Under the pieces are notes generated by a model. That model was not told the origin of the DNA, made no database searches, and saw only the letters and a list, made by a program, of their open reading frames with translations. Shown here one piece after another: positions 16,814 through 24,686 of a stretch of DNA of 64,000 bases (positions are counted from its first letter, which is position 1; the number at the start of each line of letters is the position of its first letter). This stretch comes from Embleya hyalina (GTDB lineage: Bacteria; Actinomycetota; Actinomycetes; Streptomycetales; Streptomycetaceae): NCBI RefSeq assembly GCF_003967355.1, contig NZ_BIFH01000024.1, positions 186,001-250,000 on the forward strand, written 5' to 3'. Made by a program: the position numbers and the translations under genes.

Positions 16814-17893
16814 CTATACCGAGGTTCCGTCGACGGAGAAGGGGCGACCTGCACTCGCCACCAGATCTGCGGACCCATTCCCCGATGCCGGAACTTTGAA
16901 TACATACATGCCAATATTGGTGATTTCCAGGCTGCGCCATGTGGTGACTCGGCCGCTGAGATTCTCGTAGGTTGCGCTCTGGTCCACGTTGAATTTTCCG
17001 GAGGGCCCGGCCGTCATGGTCGACGTCAGCTTCACACTGCACATGACCAGTTTTTGCCCATCGGTGGTCTTCCACGCAGGGACATGGTTGTCGACCAGAG
17101 CCTCGGTCCGTACGGAGACGTTTCCCCCTTTGGTGACGCCAATCAGGCCCTGCTTATTTGCCTGCTCCGTCTGAATTGCCTTCTGCGCTGAGCTTCCCCA
17201 CGTGATGGTGGTCGATCCCCCGGTCAAACCGGAAGCGAACTCTTTGCAGGTATTGTCGCCGTAGTCGATGCCCGAATTATCATCAAGGATGGCCATCTGT
17301 GTGACGCCCGGCAAGGATTTCTTGACTTCACCGAAGGCAAGGAAGGACATTTTCCAAGGCCCTGTGCCCTGGGCTTGGCGGAGGACCCCGAGGGACGATC
17401 GCGAATCGTTGCCGAGTTTCTGTGTGCCAATGGAAAGCAGCCACCTGTCGGTGCCGTCCGGGGAACCCTGAGGGGTGGCCACTTGGATGTCACCGGTTGC
17501 TGCCGCCTCTTCGGCCAACTGGATTTTGTTGCCGAATTTGACAATTCTTTGCTGCCGCGCCCTGGAGATATCCAGCAGCGTTCCCGTTTCAAGCTGATCG
17601 AGCCCAGAGATGTCATGGGCGGACTTCGTTTTCTTGCTCGCGTCGTAGTAGTTCTGCGCGATGGTTTTGGCTTCGCCCTCGCTGATGGGCGGTGCCGTTG
17701 GTGCCGGGCTCCGGGGTGACGCCGGTGGGGGCGGGAGGGGCGCGGCGGCGGTTTTGGGGGCGGCTTGGCTGATTTTGGGGGTTTTGGACTTGTTGTCCGA
17801 GGAGCAGGCCGTGGTCAGGAGGGTGAGTGTGGCCAGGGCTGCCAGCAGGGTTGCCGGGAGTTGGGTGTTGGTGGGTCGGGCCAAAACTGCCAC
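16814..17893 (-). CDS. Lipoprotein of unknown function, partner of the exported PKD-like protein
   Basis: 359 residues from GTG 17893. Residues 1-30 form a lipoprotein signal with lipobox LLTTAC (Cys ~30), then a Pro/Ala-rich linker to ~75. The body (ISEGEAKTIAQNYYDASKKT; GLDQLETGTLLDISRARQQ) resembles streptomycete surface lipoproteins that occur beside exported PKD-like and TadE/ATPase genes. It is anchored on the outer face of the membrane; its partner is probably the product of the next gene, 53 bp away. Base composition of both is low-GC for this genome, hinting at separate ancestry. Confidence 0.75.
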   Translation of the reverse strand: MAVLARPTNTQLPATLLAALATLTLLTTACSSDNKSKTPKISQAAPKTAAAPLPPPPASPRSPAPTAPPISEGEAKTIAQNYYDASKKTKSAHDISGLDQLETGTLLDISRARQQRIVKFGNKIQLAEEAAATGDIQVATPQGSPDGTDRWLLSIGTQKLGNDSRSSLGVLRQAQGTGPWKMSFLAFGEVKKSLPGVTQMAILDDNSGIDYGDNTCKEFASGLTGGSTTITWGSSAQKAIQTEQANKQGLIGVTKGGNVSVRTEALVDNHVPAWKTTDGQKLVMCSVKLTSTMTAGPSGKFNVDQSATYENLSGRVTTWRSLEITNIGMYVFKVPASGNGSADLVASAGRPFSVDGTSV

Positions 17894-18117
17894 CCCCGCA
17901 GCAGGTGCGATCTTCGGAGTTCGGTGCGCTATTGATCTGCCGAAGCATCATTGCACTTGATCGGGTGGGTCGTAAGCGTCTTCGGGAGATCACTGCGGGT
18001 AGCGGGATTCGGCCACTTGGCGGGGGTGGGGCCGGGGTTGTTCGGTGGAGGTGGGGTCGAGGGGATTCGGGCTGGTGGCAGGGGTGTTGGTGGGGGCTGG
18101 TGGGTGGCGGTATGGGG

Positions 18118-18678
18118 TTATGGGGTTGTGGTGACCAGAGTGGTCAGGCCGTGGCCCTGTTGCCATTGGTATAGGCGGGGCTGGTCGAGTAGGACGATGC
18201 CGTGGTGGCGGGCGAAGTGGCGGGCCTCGGTGGTGAATCCGTGGCGGGTGATGAAGACCGGGATGTCGGCCTGGTGGTTGTGGTGGGCCGTGCCGATGAA
18301 GGCGCGGAGGTCCAGGGGGCGGGCCTCGTGGGTGATGGGGGCGCAGCGGATGAGGACGAGGCTGCCGTTGGGGAGGTAGGCCTTGACGTTGGCGTCGGAG
18401 GCCACCTGGACGGCGAGGAGGCCGTCGCGGCGGCAGAGGTCGGCGATCTGGAGTTCGAAGTCGCGGTCGTCCGGGGGGTCGGGGCGTTGGTTGAGGGTTG
18501 ATGCGGCGAGGTGGACGGTCGCGCACAGGAGGGCCAGGGCGGCGGAGGCGGCCGACCAGGCATTGATGCCGTTGATGCCGAGGGAGTCGAAGAGGTCGTG
18601 CAGCGCGATGGCCGGGACGGCGGCCAACGGGGCTATGGCCCAGCCGCGGAACTTGGCGCGAGTGCGGGTTCGGGGCAT
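18118..18678 (-). CDS. Membrane-anchored Mrr-like restriction-endonuclease-fold protein
   Basis: 186 residues, GGAGGGACCCAC before ATG 18678. Two hydrophobic segments (~residues 13-30 and 38-58) are followed by a region typical of Mrr_cat proteins (FELQIADLCRRDGLLAVQVA; DLRAFIGTAHHNHQADIPVF; FARHHGIVLLDQPRLYQW). The usual PD-(D/E)xK residues are not clear: where QxK is expected the sequence reads LVLIRCAP. Streptomycetes have many such membrane Mrr-like proteins of unknown role; DNA cleavage should not be assumed. Gap 17894-18117 upstream of the lipoprotein holds no gene. Confidence 0.75.
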   Translation of the reverse strand: MPRTRTRAKFRGWAIAPLAAVPAIALHDLFDSLGINGINAWSAASAALALLCATVHLAASTLNQRPDPPDDRDFELQIADLCRRDGLLAVQVASDANVKAYLPNGSLVLIRCAPITHEARPLDLRAFIGTAHHNHQADIPVFITRHGFTTEARHFARHHGIVLLDQPRLYQWQQGHGLTTLVTTTP

Positions 18679-19239
18679 GTGGGTCCCTCCGTGGGCTGCC
18701 GACGGCGGAGCGGGCGGAAGCTTAGGCGGAGGGGTGGGCGGTCAACCACCCGACTGGATGGTGGATGTGGGGGAGGGCGGGACGGGGGCGGGGGTTGTCG
18801 CGGTGGGATCGCCGTTGTGGGTGCGGGTGTTGGGGTTGTGGGGTGGCGTTTGGGCGGGCGGTGGCGAGGTGCGTGGGAGTGGGGCCGTGTGGGTGATGCG
18901 GCGGTGGGGGCGCGGAGGGCGAGGTGCGGGGCGCAGGGCGGGGGTGTGAAGGTATGAGGGTGTGAGGGTGTGCGGATCGGATGGTTCCGAGGCATGGGGC
19001 TCTTGACACGGGGACCTCGTGGCTTTGCGATCCGACCGCCCGACCGCCCGACCGCCCGACCGCCCGACCGCCCGACCGCCCGACCGCCCGACCGCCGTTG
19101 GCGGCGCCGGTGCTGGGGGCTTGGTGGGCTGTGGTTTGTGGCCGGGTGTGGTGGGGCGGGGGGCCTGTGGGTGTGGTCGGGGGAATGGGATTCGGAACGT
19201 GGTTAGTGTGCCGGGGCCGGCTCCGCTATCTTCTGCCGA
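18679..19239. other. 561-bp low-complexity intergenic region
   Basis: No credible gene is present. The + strand is G/T-rich to about 19000, then comes an 8-bp tandem repeat (19032-19096). TATCTT at 19227-19232, with TTAGTG at 19203-19208, is a plausible promoter for the small gene that starts at 19240. Confidence 0.6.
19032..19096. repeat. Eight tandem copies of an 8-bp unit (CCGACCGC)
   Basis: The unit is repeated without a mismatch over 65 bp. It lies in non-coding sequence about 140 bp upstream of a small secreted-protein gene. Such a tract is prone to copy-number change by slippage. Confidence 0.95.
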
Positions 19240-19533
19240 ATGAGCAGGATCCGTAAGACAGCGATCATGGTTGTGGCATGTTTCGGCCTCGCCTTCGCGG
19301 GCGTGGCCTCCGCGTATGCGATTCCCGGTCAGCATCCGCAGGTGCGCAAGGTGTGTCGCGTCCTCGACCCCGAGGTCAAGCAGGCCAAGCGCGGCAACCA
19401 CGTCGGCCGGACCGGTGAGCCGAAGGTTCACCGGCAGCGGCACGACGGCGTGATGGGCGAAGTGGCCGACCACTACTGCGTCCCGGGCGGGAAGCACAAG
19501 GTCAACCCAAGTGCACGACCTGCAACACGGTGA
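19240..19533 (+). CDS. Small secreted protein
   Basis: 97 residues. A signal peptide (residues 1-27, ending ASAYA) precedes a short basic mature region with two Cys (VRKVCRVLD and DHYCVPGG) that could form a disulfide. The start ATG 19240 follows a TATCTT -10-like element with almost no leader. No family is recognised. The 3' end overlaps the convergent toxin-like gene by 32 bp, so the two transcripts are antisense to each other there. Confidence 0.6.
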   Translation: MSRIRKTAIMVVACFGLAFAGVASAYAIPGQHPQVRKVCRVLDPEVKQAKRGNHVGRTGEPKVHRQRHDGVMGEVADHYCVPGGKHKVNPSARPATR

Positions 19534-19747
19534 CGGTTGTCGTCCCTTCGTTGAGCAGTACCACCACGATCAGGGGCCCCGCCGCTGCGGTGCGGACGAT
19601 TCGGTCGTCCTCGCCGTAGCGGACGGTGGCCGTATACGGGTCGCAGACCAGTTTGTACAGCAGCATTCCCCAGTGGTTGAGCGTGGTTTCGGGGAAGCGG
19701 TCGATGACCTCTTGGTGCTCGATACCGATTCGCGGGCGCCACGTCAC
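19502..19747 (-). CDS. RelE/ParE-like toxin candidate
   Basis: 81 residues from GTG 19747. The order of strands (TATVRYGEDDRIVRTAAAGP then LIVVVLLNEGTTTVTVLQVV) resembles small RelE-fold or similar beta-rich toxins; no catalytic set can be named. Its start overlaps the stop of the upstream 96-residue gene by 4 bp (GTGA), giving translational coupling and the antitoxin-first order usual in type II modules. A two-gene housekeeping operon of unknown role is the alternative. Confidence 0.5.
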   Translation of the reverse strand: MTWRPRIGIEHQEVIDRFPETTLNHWGMLLYKLVCDPYTATVRYGEDDRIVRTAAAGPLIVVVLLNEGTTTVTVLQVVHLG

Positions 19748-20034
19748 GCGGCACTGCTTTGCGCTCGGCCGCGGGAGATCCACTTGCGGACGATTTCCTC
19801 GTCCACCTCGTCGAGGTCCGGGTCCAGGCCCGTGGCCCGAACCTGCGCCGCGAGGGCGCGTGCGTGCGGCAGGCCGGCGATCAACTCCTCCGCCGCCTGT
19901 ACGTAGCGGGCCAGCAGGCCGGGCAGATCGCCGATCGGCGTCAGATTCACCAGACGCAGGAATTCGTGGCGGGCTTCGGGGTGCGGGAGCGCATGCGCGA
20001 TGCGATCCACGGTCCACGGGTCAGTGCTGTTCAC
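19744..20034 (-). CDS. Small helical protein, antitoxin candidate
   Basis: 96 residues, almost entirely helical and acidic (ARHEFLRLVNLTPIGDLPGL; AAEELIAGLPHARALAAQV; DEVDEEIVRKWIS). No clear DNA-binding HTH or ribbon-helix-helix is visible. It precedes and is coupled to the 81-residue beta-rich protein. Size, charge and order fit an antitoxin, but this rests on context. Confidence 0.5.
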   Translation of the reverse strand: MNSTDPWTVDRIAHALPHPEARHEFLRLVNLTPIGDLPGLLARYVQAAEELIAGLPHARALAAQVRATGLDPDLDEVDEEIVRKWISRGRAQSSAA

Positions 20035-20187
20035 GCCGGCCCTCTCCTCACTCCGGACGAATGATCCGGGATCAGATTAGGGGCCGAGCGCGGGTGTGGG
20101 GGCTACGACGTGATCACCGCATGACAATCCGCATTCGGAGGGCGGTGATCCGCATCGATAGGTGACAATCCCTCAATTTCCGGCCAT

Positions 20188-20649
20188 TCACTGGCATTTG
20201 GGTGCCTTGACGGCCAGGCACTTGGCCTTGCGCTCGTCTTCGAGCGTGGTGGTCGGCGGGGTCGTGCGGCCGCCGCTCCTCGGCTGCGTCTCCGGAGGGA
20301 TCTGCTCCTGTCGCGTCTCCGCTCGGGCCGTGGGCCCGTCGAGGGCGGACTGCGGTGCCGCCGACGCGGGTTCGGCGGAGGCCGGCGCGTCCACGGCGGG
20401 GGTCGGCAGGATCGTCCCCGTCGTCGCCGCAGGCGGAACGTCCGTCGCCGGCCGCACGGTTGCCTGCTGCGAGGGCGCCAGGAACAGCCCCGCGCCGGCG
20501 ATCGCCAGTACGCCCACCCCGGTGCCGAGGACCGCCACGCGGCGGCGTCGGCGGATCCGCTTGCCACCCGCCACGGCCGCGTCCACCACGCTCGGGAAGT
20601 CGGGCTCGGGCTGATCGAGCATCAGCCGGAACAGGTCGCGATCGTTCAT
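20188..20649 (-). CDS. Putative membrane partner (anti-sigma-like) of the SigE-family sigma factor
   Basis: 153 residues. A cytosolic N-terminus of ~35 residues (MNDRDLFRLMLDQPEPDFPS) precedes one membrane span (~residues 39-58, VAVLGTGVGVLAIAGAGLFL) and an extracytoplasmic Pro/Thr-rich tail ending in a small Cys pair. The gene begins 8 bp after the sigma gene, the usual position for the cognate membrane regulator. It lacks the zinc-binding ZAS motif (HxxxCxxC), so the mode of sigma control is unclear. Confidence 0.7.
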   Translation of the reverse strand: MNDRDLFRLMLDQPEPDFPSVVDAAVAGGKRIRRRRRVAVLGTGVGVLAIAGAGLFLAPSQQATVRPATDVPPAATTGTILPTPAVDAPASAEPASAAPQSALDGPTARAETRQEQIPPETQPRSGGRTTPPTTTLEDERKAKCLAVKAPKCQ

Positions 20650-20657
20650 GGTCGGCC

Positions 20658-21167
20658 TCACCGTTCGGACAGCTCCCACATCTGCTCGCCGACGAGTTCG
20701 CGCAGCCGGTTCAGGCCGCGCGCGCTCTGGCTCTTGACCGTGCCGGTACTGATCCGCAGGGCCTCCGCCGTCTGTTCGATGCTCCAGTCCTCCCAGAAGC
20801 GCAGCACGAGCACGGCGCGATAGCGAGGCGGCAGCCGGAGCAGCGCCGCCTGGAGGGTCAGCCGCAGGTCCGGCGACGAGGACTCGTCGCTCGGCCGTTG
20901 CGGGAGTTCGTCGACCGGCTCCTCGCGCCAACGGCCCTTGCGGTGCTGGTCGATGTACGTGCGGGTGAGCACCACACGGGCGTACGCGTCCACATTGCCG
21001 TCGCGGTGCAGCCTGCCCCACGCCGTGTACATCTTCATCAGTGTGGTCTGGGTGAGGTCCTGCGCCTCGTACCAGTCGCCGCACAGCAGGTACGCGGATC
21101 GACGCAGCTGGGCCTGGCGGGCCTCGGCGTACTCACGGAACTCCCGTTCACGGGCTGCCTCCCTCAC
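20658..21167 (-). CDS. RNA polymerase sigma factor, SigE (ECF) family
   Basis: 169 residues. Region 2 (residues ~8-75: FREYAEARQAQLRRSAYLLC, DWYEAQDLTQTTLMKMY) and region 4 (~105-160: LPPRYRAVLVLRFWEDWSIE, LRISTGTVKSQSARGLNRL) are those of the actinobacterial SigE subfamily (SigE70). Start taken as GTG 21167; no clear ribosome site. It directs polymerase to stress or envelope promoters; the downstream membrane protein probably holds it inactive. Confidence 0.93.
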   Translation of the reverse strand: MREAAREREFREYAEARQAQLRRSAYLLCGDWYEAQDLTQTTLMKMYTAWGRLHRDGNVDAYARVVLTRTYIDQHRKGRWREEPVDELPQRPSDESSSPDLRLTLQAALLRLPPRYRAVLVLRFWEDWSIEQTAEALRISTGTVKSQSARGLNRLRELVGEQMWELSER

Positions 21168-21478
21168 GCGGTCGGCAGCGGAGTTGCCAGGGGGTGGTCG
21201 CGGGAATCGCGCACCGTGATCTCCTCCTCACCGGGTCCCCCGCGGGCATGGCTCGAGAGCGCCCGGCCGTTGCCGGGCGTCTGTTTGCCTGCATTTCGAG
21301 GGGCCTGTCACAGGGGATACGCGTGCCGGCGGCCCCGGGTTGCACGGCGGTTCGGAGATGTTCCGCACGTGCGCGGCGTGGGTCGGCGGTGCAACGCGGC
21401 CCGGTCGGCGGGCGTATTTGTCTGTGTGGAAGGTCCGGGTCCGAACGGGACCGCCGTGTCCGGCGAAGGGGTACGCAC
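21168..21478. other. Divergent intergenic region without a gene
   Basis: 311 bp between the sigma operon and the small exported protein. No gene, clear promoter consensus or strong palindrome is visible. Any autoregulatory promoter of the sigma gene should lie here. Confidence 0.4.
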
Positions 21479-21850
21479 ATGACGAGTCGTCGAAGCCGGC
21501 CGCCCGGGCAGGCGATGAGTCCGGTGGGGCCGGTCGCCGCCGTGCTCGCCACCGTCGGGATCGCGGTGGGCTCCTGGGTGGGCGTCGCGTCCGCCTCGGG
21601 CGTCGGGGAGCCGAAGTCGGTACCCGCCTCGGTGACCTCGGTGGTCGAACCGACCGCGGACCCGATCGCGACGCACCGGCCGCGCGCGGCCACGGGCCGG
21701 CCCACGGTGGTCACGCCGGGGAAGCCGTACGTGGCCAGGAAGTCGGACCTGGAGCGGAACGCGCGTGTGGACCCGAAGCCGGTCACGGGCCGAAGGGGGC
21801 CCGAATCGGGCGTGCTCCCGCGCACGGGGCGCGAGCCGGACGCGAGGTAG
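21479..21850 (+). CDS. Small exported protein, unknown
   Basis: 123 residues; ATG 21479 with AAGGGG nearby. An N-terminal hydrophobic segment (~residues 18-40, ending VASASG) is a signal peptide or anchor. The rest is basic, Pro- and Arg-rich and probably unstructured. No family is recognised. It is divergent from the SigE-type operon and could be a target of that sigma factor, which is inference only. Confidence 0.55.
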   Translation: MTSRRSRPPGQAMSPVGPVAAVLATVGIAVGSWVGVASASGVGEPKSVPASVTSVVEPTADPIATHRPRAATGRPTVVTPGKPYVARKSDLERNARVDPKPVTGRRGPESGVLPRTGREPDAR

Positions 21851-22124
21851 TGAAGCGGGGGCGGCAGGCGGCGTACAGGCCGGCCGCGACCACGGCCGCC
21901 GGCGCGGCCCGGCGGCCCCGCCCCCGTCACCTCGCCCCCGGCCGATCCGGCCCCCCGCCGCCCCGCTCACCGTGTCGAATACGCTCGAACCCGCCGCGAG
22001 AACACGTCGGCGCACCGGCCCGGGACCAGCCCCGAACCGGCGCACGACGCGGATGCCGGCCGCGGGCCCCGGCCGCTTCGGGGACCGCGTCGTCTCGTCC
22101 CCGTCCCCGTCGAGGAGTTGCCGC

Positions 22125-23414
22125 GTGGTTCCGATCGCCCCGGGCGCAGTGCCGTTGCTCGGTCATACCCCGGCGTTGTTGCGCGGGCGGTGGGACTTCG
22201 TGTCCTCGTTGCGGGAGCACGGGCCGATCGTGCGGATCCGGGTCGGGCCGAAGGAGTTGTACGTCCTCAACGATCCCGCGCTCGTGCGCTGCGTGCTGGT
22301 CGAACACGCGGACACCGTCGAGCGGGACGGCTTCTTCAAGCAGGCCCGGCTGCACATCGGCGACGGGCTGGCCGCCTCCGACGGGCCCCTGCATCGGGCC
22401 CGGCGGCGTACCCTGCAGCCCGCGTTCCAGCGGTCCCGGATCGGCGGGTACGTCGATGTGATCCGGCGTCGGGCCGAGGACGCGAGCGCGCAGTGGTTGC
22501 CCGGGTCCACGCTCGCGCTCGATCGGGAGATGAGCGAACTCGGCCTGGCCACGCTCGGTCGGCTGATCTTCGGCGAGGATCCGGCCGCGGACGCCGCCGT
22601 CGCCGAAGTGCGGAGCTCGTTGCCGGTGTTCATCCAGGAGGTGTTCACCCGCACGGTCCTGCCGGAGTGGGCGCGGCGGTTGCCCACGCCCGGCAACCGG
22701 CGCTTCGCCGAGACCGGTGGCCGGTTGCGCGACACGATCGCCGCGGCGGTGGACGCGGGTTCGGGCGAGGGGCTGCTCGGCGAGTTCGTCGGGATGGGCA
22801 TGTCGCCGGAGGCGGTCCGGGACGAGGTGGTGTCGCTGCTGATCGCCGGCAACGACAACACCAACGCCACCCTCTCGTGGGTCTTTCACGAGATCGGCCG
22901 GAGCGAGGACGTGCGCAAGCGGCTGCACGCCGAGCTGGACGAGGTATTGGCCGGCGGGCCGCCGACCGCGGAGAACCTGGGCGCCCTCGTATATACAAGG
23001 AGTGTTGTCGACGAGACGCTTCGGTTGTACGCGCCCTGGCTGGTGGTGCGCCGGGCCAATCGCGACGTCGACGTGATGGGGCATCACATCCCGGGCGGCG
23101 GTGACGTGTTGTACAGCCACCACGCGCTGCACCGGGATCCGGAGCTGTTCCCCGACCCCGAGCGCTTCGATCCGGACCGCTGGGCGGAGCCCGGCTTCCG
23201 GGGGCGTGCGCGCGGCGTGTACATGCCCTTCGGCGCGGGCGTGCACCGGTGCGTCGGCGAACACCTGTTCCTGGCCCAGATCGTGACCACGGTGGCGACG
23301 GTGTGTGCTCGGTGGCAACTGGAGCCGGTTCCCGGCAAGCCGTCCCGGCCGAGGACGAGCGCGCTCCCGCGACCGGGACACCTGCCGGTGCGGGCGATCC
23401 GCCGACGGGTGTGA
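22125..23414 (+). CDS. Cytochrome P450, pentalenene-oxygenase-like
   Basis: 429 residues from GTG 22125, set by GAGGAG at 22112-22117 and by the family opening (PIAPGAVPLLGHTPALLRG). The oxygen-binding I-helix is LLIAGNDNTNATLSW (~residue 238), where NDNT replaces the common (G/A)xET. The ExxR motif is ETLR (~residue 296), and the haem loop is PFGAGVHRCVGEHL (Cys ~376). The overall style (PGPxPLLGH start, KARxHIGDGL) is that of CYP107/183-type terpene and fatty-acid oxidases such as pentalenene oxygenase. No ferredoxin or terpene synthase is adjacent; the window's terpene cyclase is 20 kb away. Confidence 0.92.
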   Translation: MVPIAPGAVPLLGHTPALLRGRWDFVSSLREHGPIVRIRVGPKELYVLNDPALVRCVLVEHADTVERDGFFKQARLHIGDGLAASDGPLHRARRRTLQPAFQRSRIGGYVDVIRRRAEDASAQWLPGSTLALDREMSELGLATLGRLIFGEDPAADAAVAEVRSSLPVFIQEVFTRTVLPEWARRLPTPGNRRFAETGGRLRDTIAAAVDAGSGEGLLGEFVGMGMSPEAVRDEVVSLLIAGNDNTNATLSWVFHEIGRSEDVRKRLHAELDEVLAGGPPTAENLGALVYTRSVVDETLRLYAPWLVVRRANRDVDVMGHHIPGGGDVLYSHHALHRDPELFPDPERFDPDRWAEPGFRGRARGVYMPFGAGVHRCVGEHLFLAQIVTTVATVCARWQLEPVPGKPSRPRTSALPRPGHLPVRAIRRRV

Positions 23415-23930
23415 ACTCCACGGACGGGTCCGAGCTTTGCCGCCGCGACACCCGATCGTCACCGCATCGACATGACGACACATCCGCCGTTTTGCCGGAT
23501 TGGCCCATGGGGCCCGGAAGTTCCTCGTACACCGGATCGAGCACGGTGCGCGGCGTCGGCTCGATCGTGCGATATCACGTTCGGGCGCGCGCGGCGCGGT
23601 CCGTACCCGGTCGGCCAACAATTGCCCGAAAGTGCTTGCGGCGGGGCTCGTTTCGGGACCATCGTGGGGCCCGTTCGGTGTCCGGAACGAGATGCTTGCC
23701 CGTGATCTTGGGTGGGGTCGGGTTCGTCACATGGCGTCCGCGATCGTGCTGGTCGACGGGGTGCGTCGAAGTCGCGGAATGCATCGAATGATCGACTTCG
23801 GCGGCGGTTTTCGAGCCGTTCACCATTCACCTGACAGTGTGTGTGGTGGAAGATACGAGCGGTAGCTCCGAAGTGGATCACGGTCCGCGCGGAACCTGGG
23901 TGGACCCGGCAGAGCAAGGGGGCGGAGCCG
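23415..23930. other. Intergenic region upstream of the Tad locus
   Basis: 516 bp with no credible gene. An inverted repeat CGAAGTCG / CGACTTCG (23767-23774 and 23793-23800, 18-nt loop) is the only structure noticed; it lies about 130 bp before the first tad gene and may be a hairpin or operator. Confidence 0.5.
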
Positions 23931-24686
23931 GTGGTGAAGGCAGCTACGGAACGGCCATCGGGCAACGGCGTCGCGACACCGGGCGCGACCGCCGGCGCGA
24001 TGCCGGTCACGCCCACGCGCAGCCTCGGTGCCAGACGCCGGCGGCCCGCGCTCATCGCGCTCTCGGTCGCGCTGATCGCGGCGGGCGGACTGGGCTCGGC
24101 GGCGTTCTATCAGATGGGCGACAAACGGGTTCCGGTGCTCGCCGTGGCGCGCACGGTGCCCTACGGCCAGACGATCGCCGCCGAGGACCTGCGGGTCGTG
24201 GAGATCAACGACGCGCCCGGGCTGCGCCCGATCGGATCCGGCTCCAAGGGCCTCATCGTGGGCAAGCGCGCCGCCGTCGAGCTGCGCGCGGGCTCCCTGC
24301 TGACCTCGGATCAGGTCACCGAGAAGATCGCGATCCAACCCGGCGAGACGCTGGTCCCGATCGCCGTGGACGCCACCCGGATGCCGGTACAGCGGGTCAC
24401 CCCGGGCACCCGGATCCTGGTCGTGACGGCGGTCGCCGCGCCCGCCGGGGCCAATGCCGTACCGGCCCAGCCCGTCACCGTCGCGGCCACCGTGATCCGA
24501 GCCGCCGCCGCCGACCCGAACTCCGGTTCCGGCAAGGCCGTCCTGGACGTGGCCGTGCCCGCCAAGGACGGCCCCACGCTCGCCCTGCAGGTGGTCGACG
24601 GTCGGTTCTCCATCGTGGTGCTCAACACCGGAAACGCGGACGCGGCGCCCAATCCCGCGCCGGGCAAGGCCGGAGGCACCCCATGA
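23931..24686 (+). CDS. SAF-domain Flp pilus assembly protein (CpaB/RcpC-like)
   Basis: 251 residues. GTG 23931 (or 23934) follows a GGGGGCGGAG site. One membrane span (~residues 42-62, RPALIALSVALIAAGGLGSA) precedes a SAF domain (~75-140: PVLAVARTVPYGQTIAAEDL, then VGKRAAVELRAGSLLTSDQV), the module that starts CpaB/RcpC pilus proteins. The gene opens the Tad operon and overlaps the next gene by 4 bp (ATGA). It is probably an extracytoplasmic assembly or wall-interacting subunit. Confidence 0.85.
   Translation: MVKAATERPSGNGVATPGATAGAMPVTPTRSLGARRRRPALIALSVALIAAGGLGSAAFYQMGDKRVPVLAVARTVPYGQTIAAEDLRVVEINDAPGLRPIGSGSKGLIVGKRAAVELRAGSLLTSDQVTEKIAIQPGETLVPIAVDATRMPVQRVTPGTRILVVTAVAAPAGANAVPAQPVTVAATVIRAAAADPNSGSGKAVLDVAVPAKDGPTLALQVVDGRFSIVVLNTGNADAAPNPAPGKAGGTP

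Noticed and set aside
19032-19096. CRISPR-like array
   Set aside because: The unit is 8 bp with no spacers, so it is a simple tandem repeat. No cas genes are in the window.
18742-19497. 251-residue frame on the - strand
   Set aside because: It runs through the octamer repeat and is antisense to the secreted-protein gene; its composition is Pro/Thr/His low complexity.
23841-23930. Longer N-terminus of the SAF-domain protein
   Set aside because: The added residues lack a ribosome site and similarity; GTG 23931 has a purine-rich site and fits the usual short cytosolic N-terminus.
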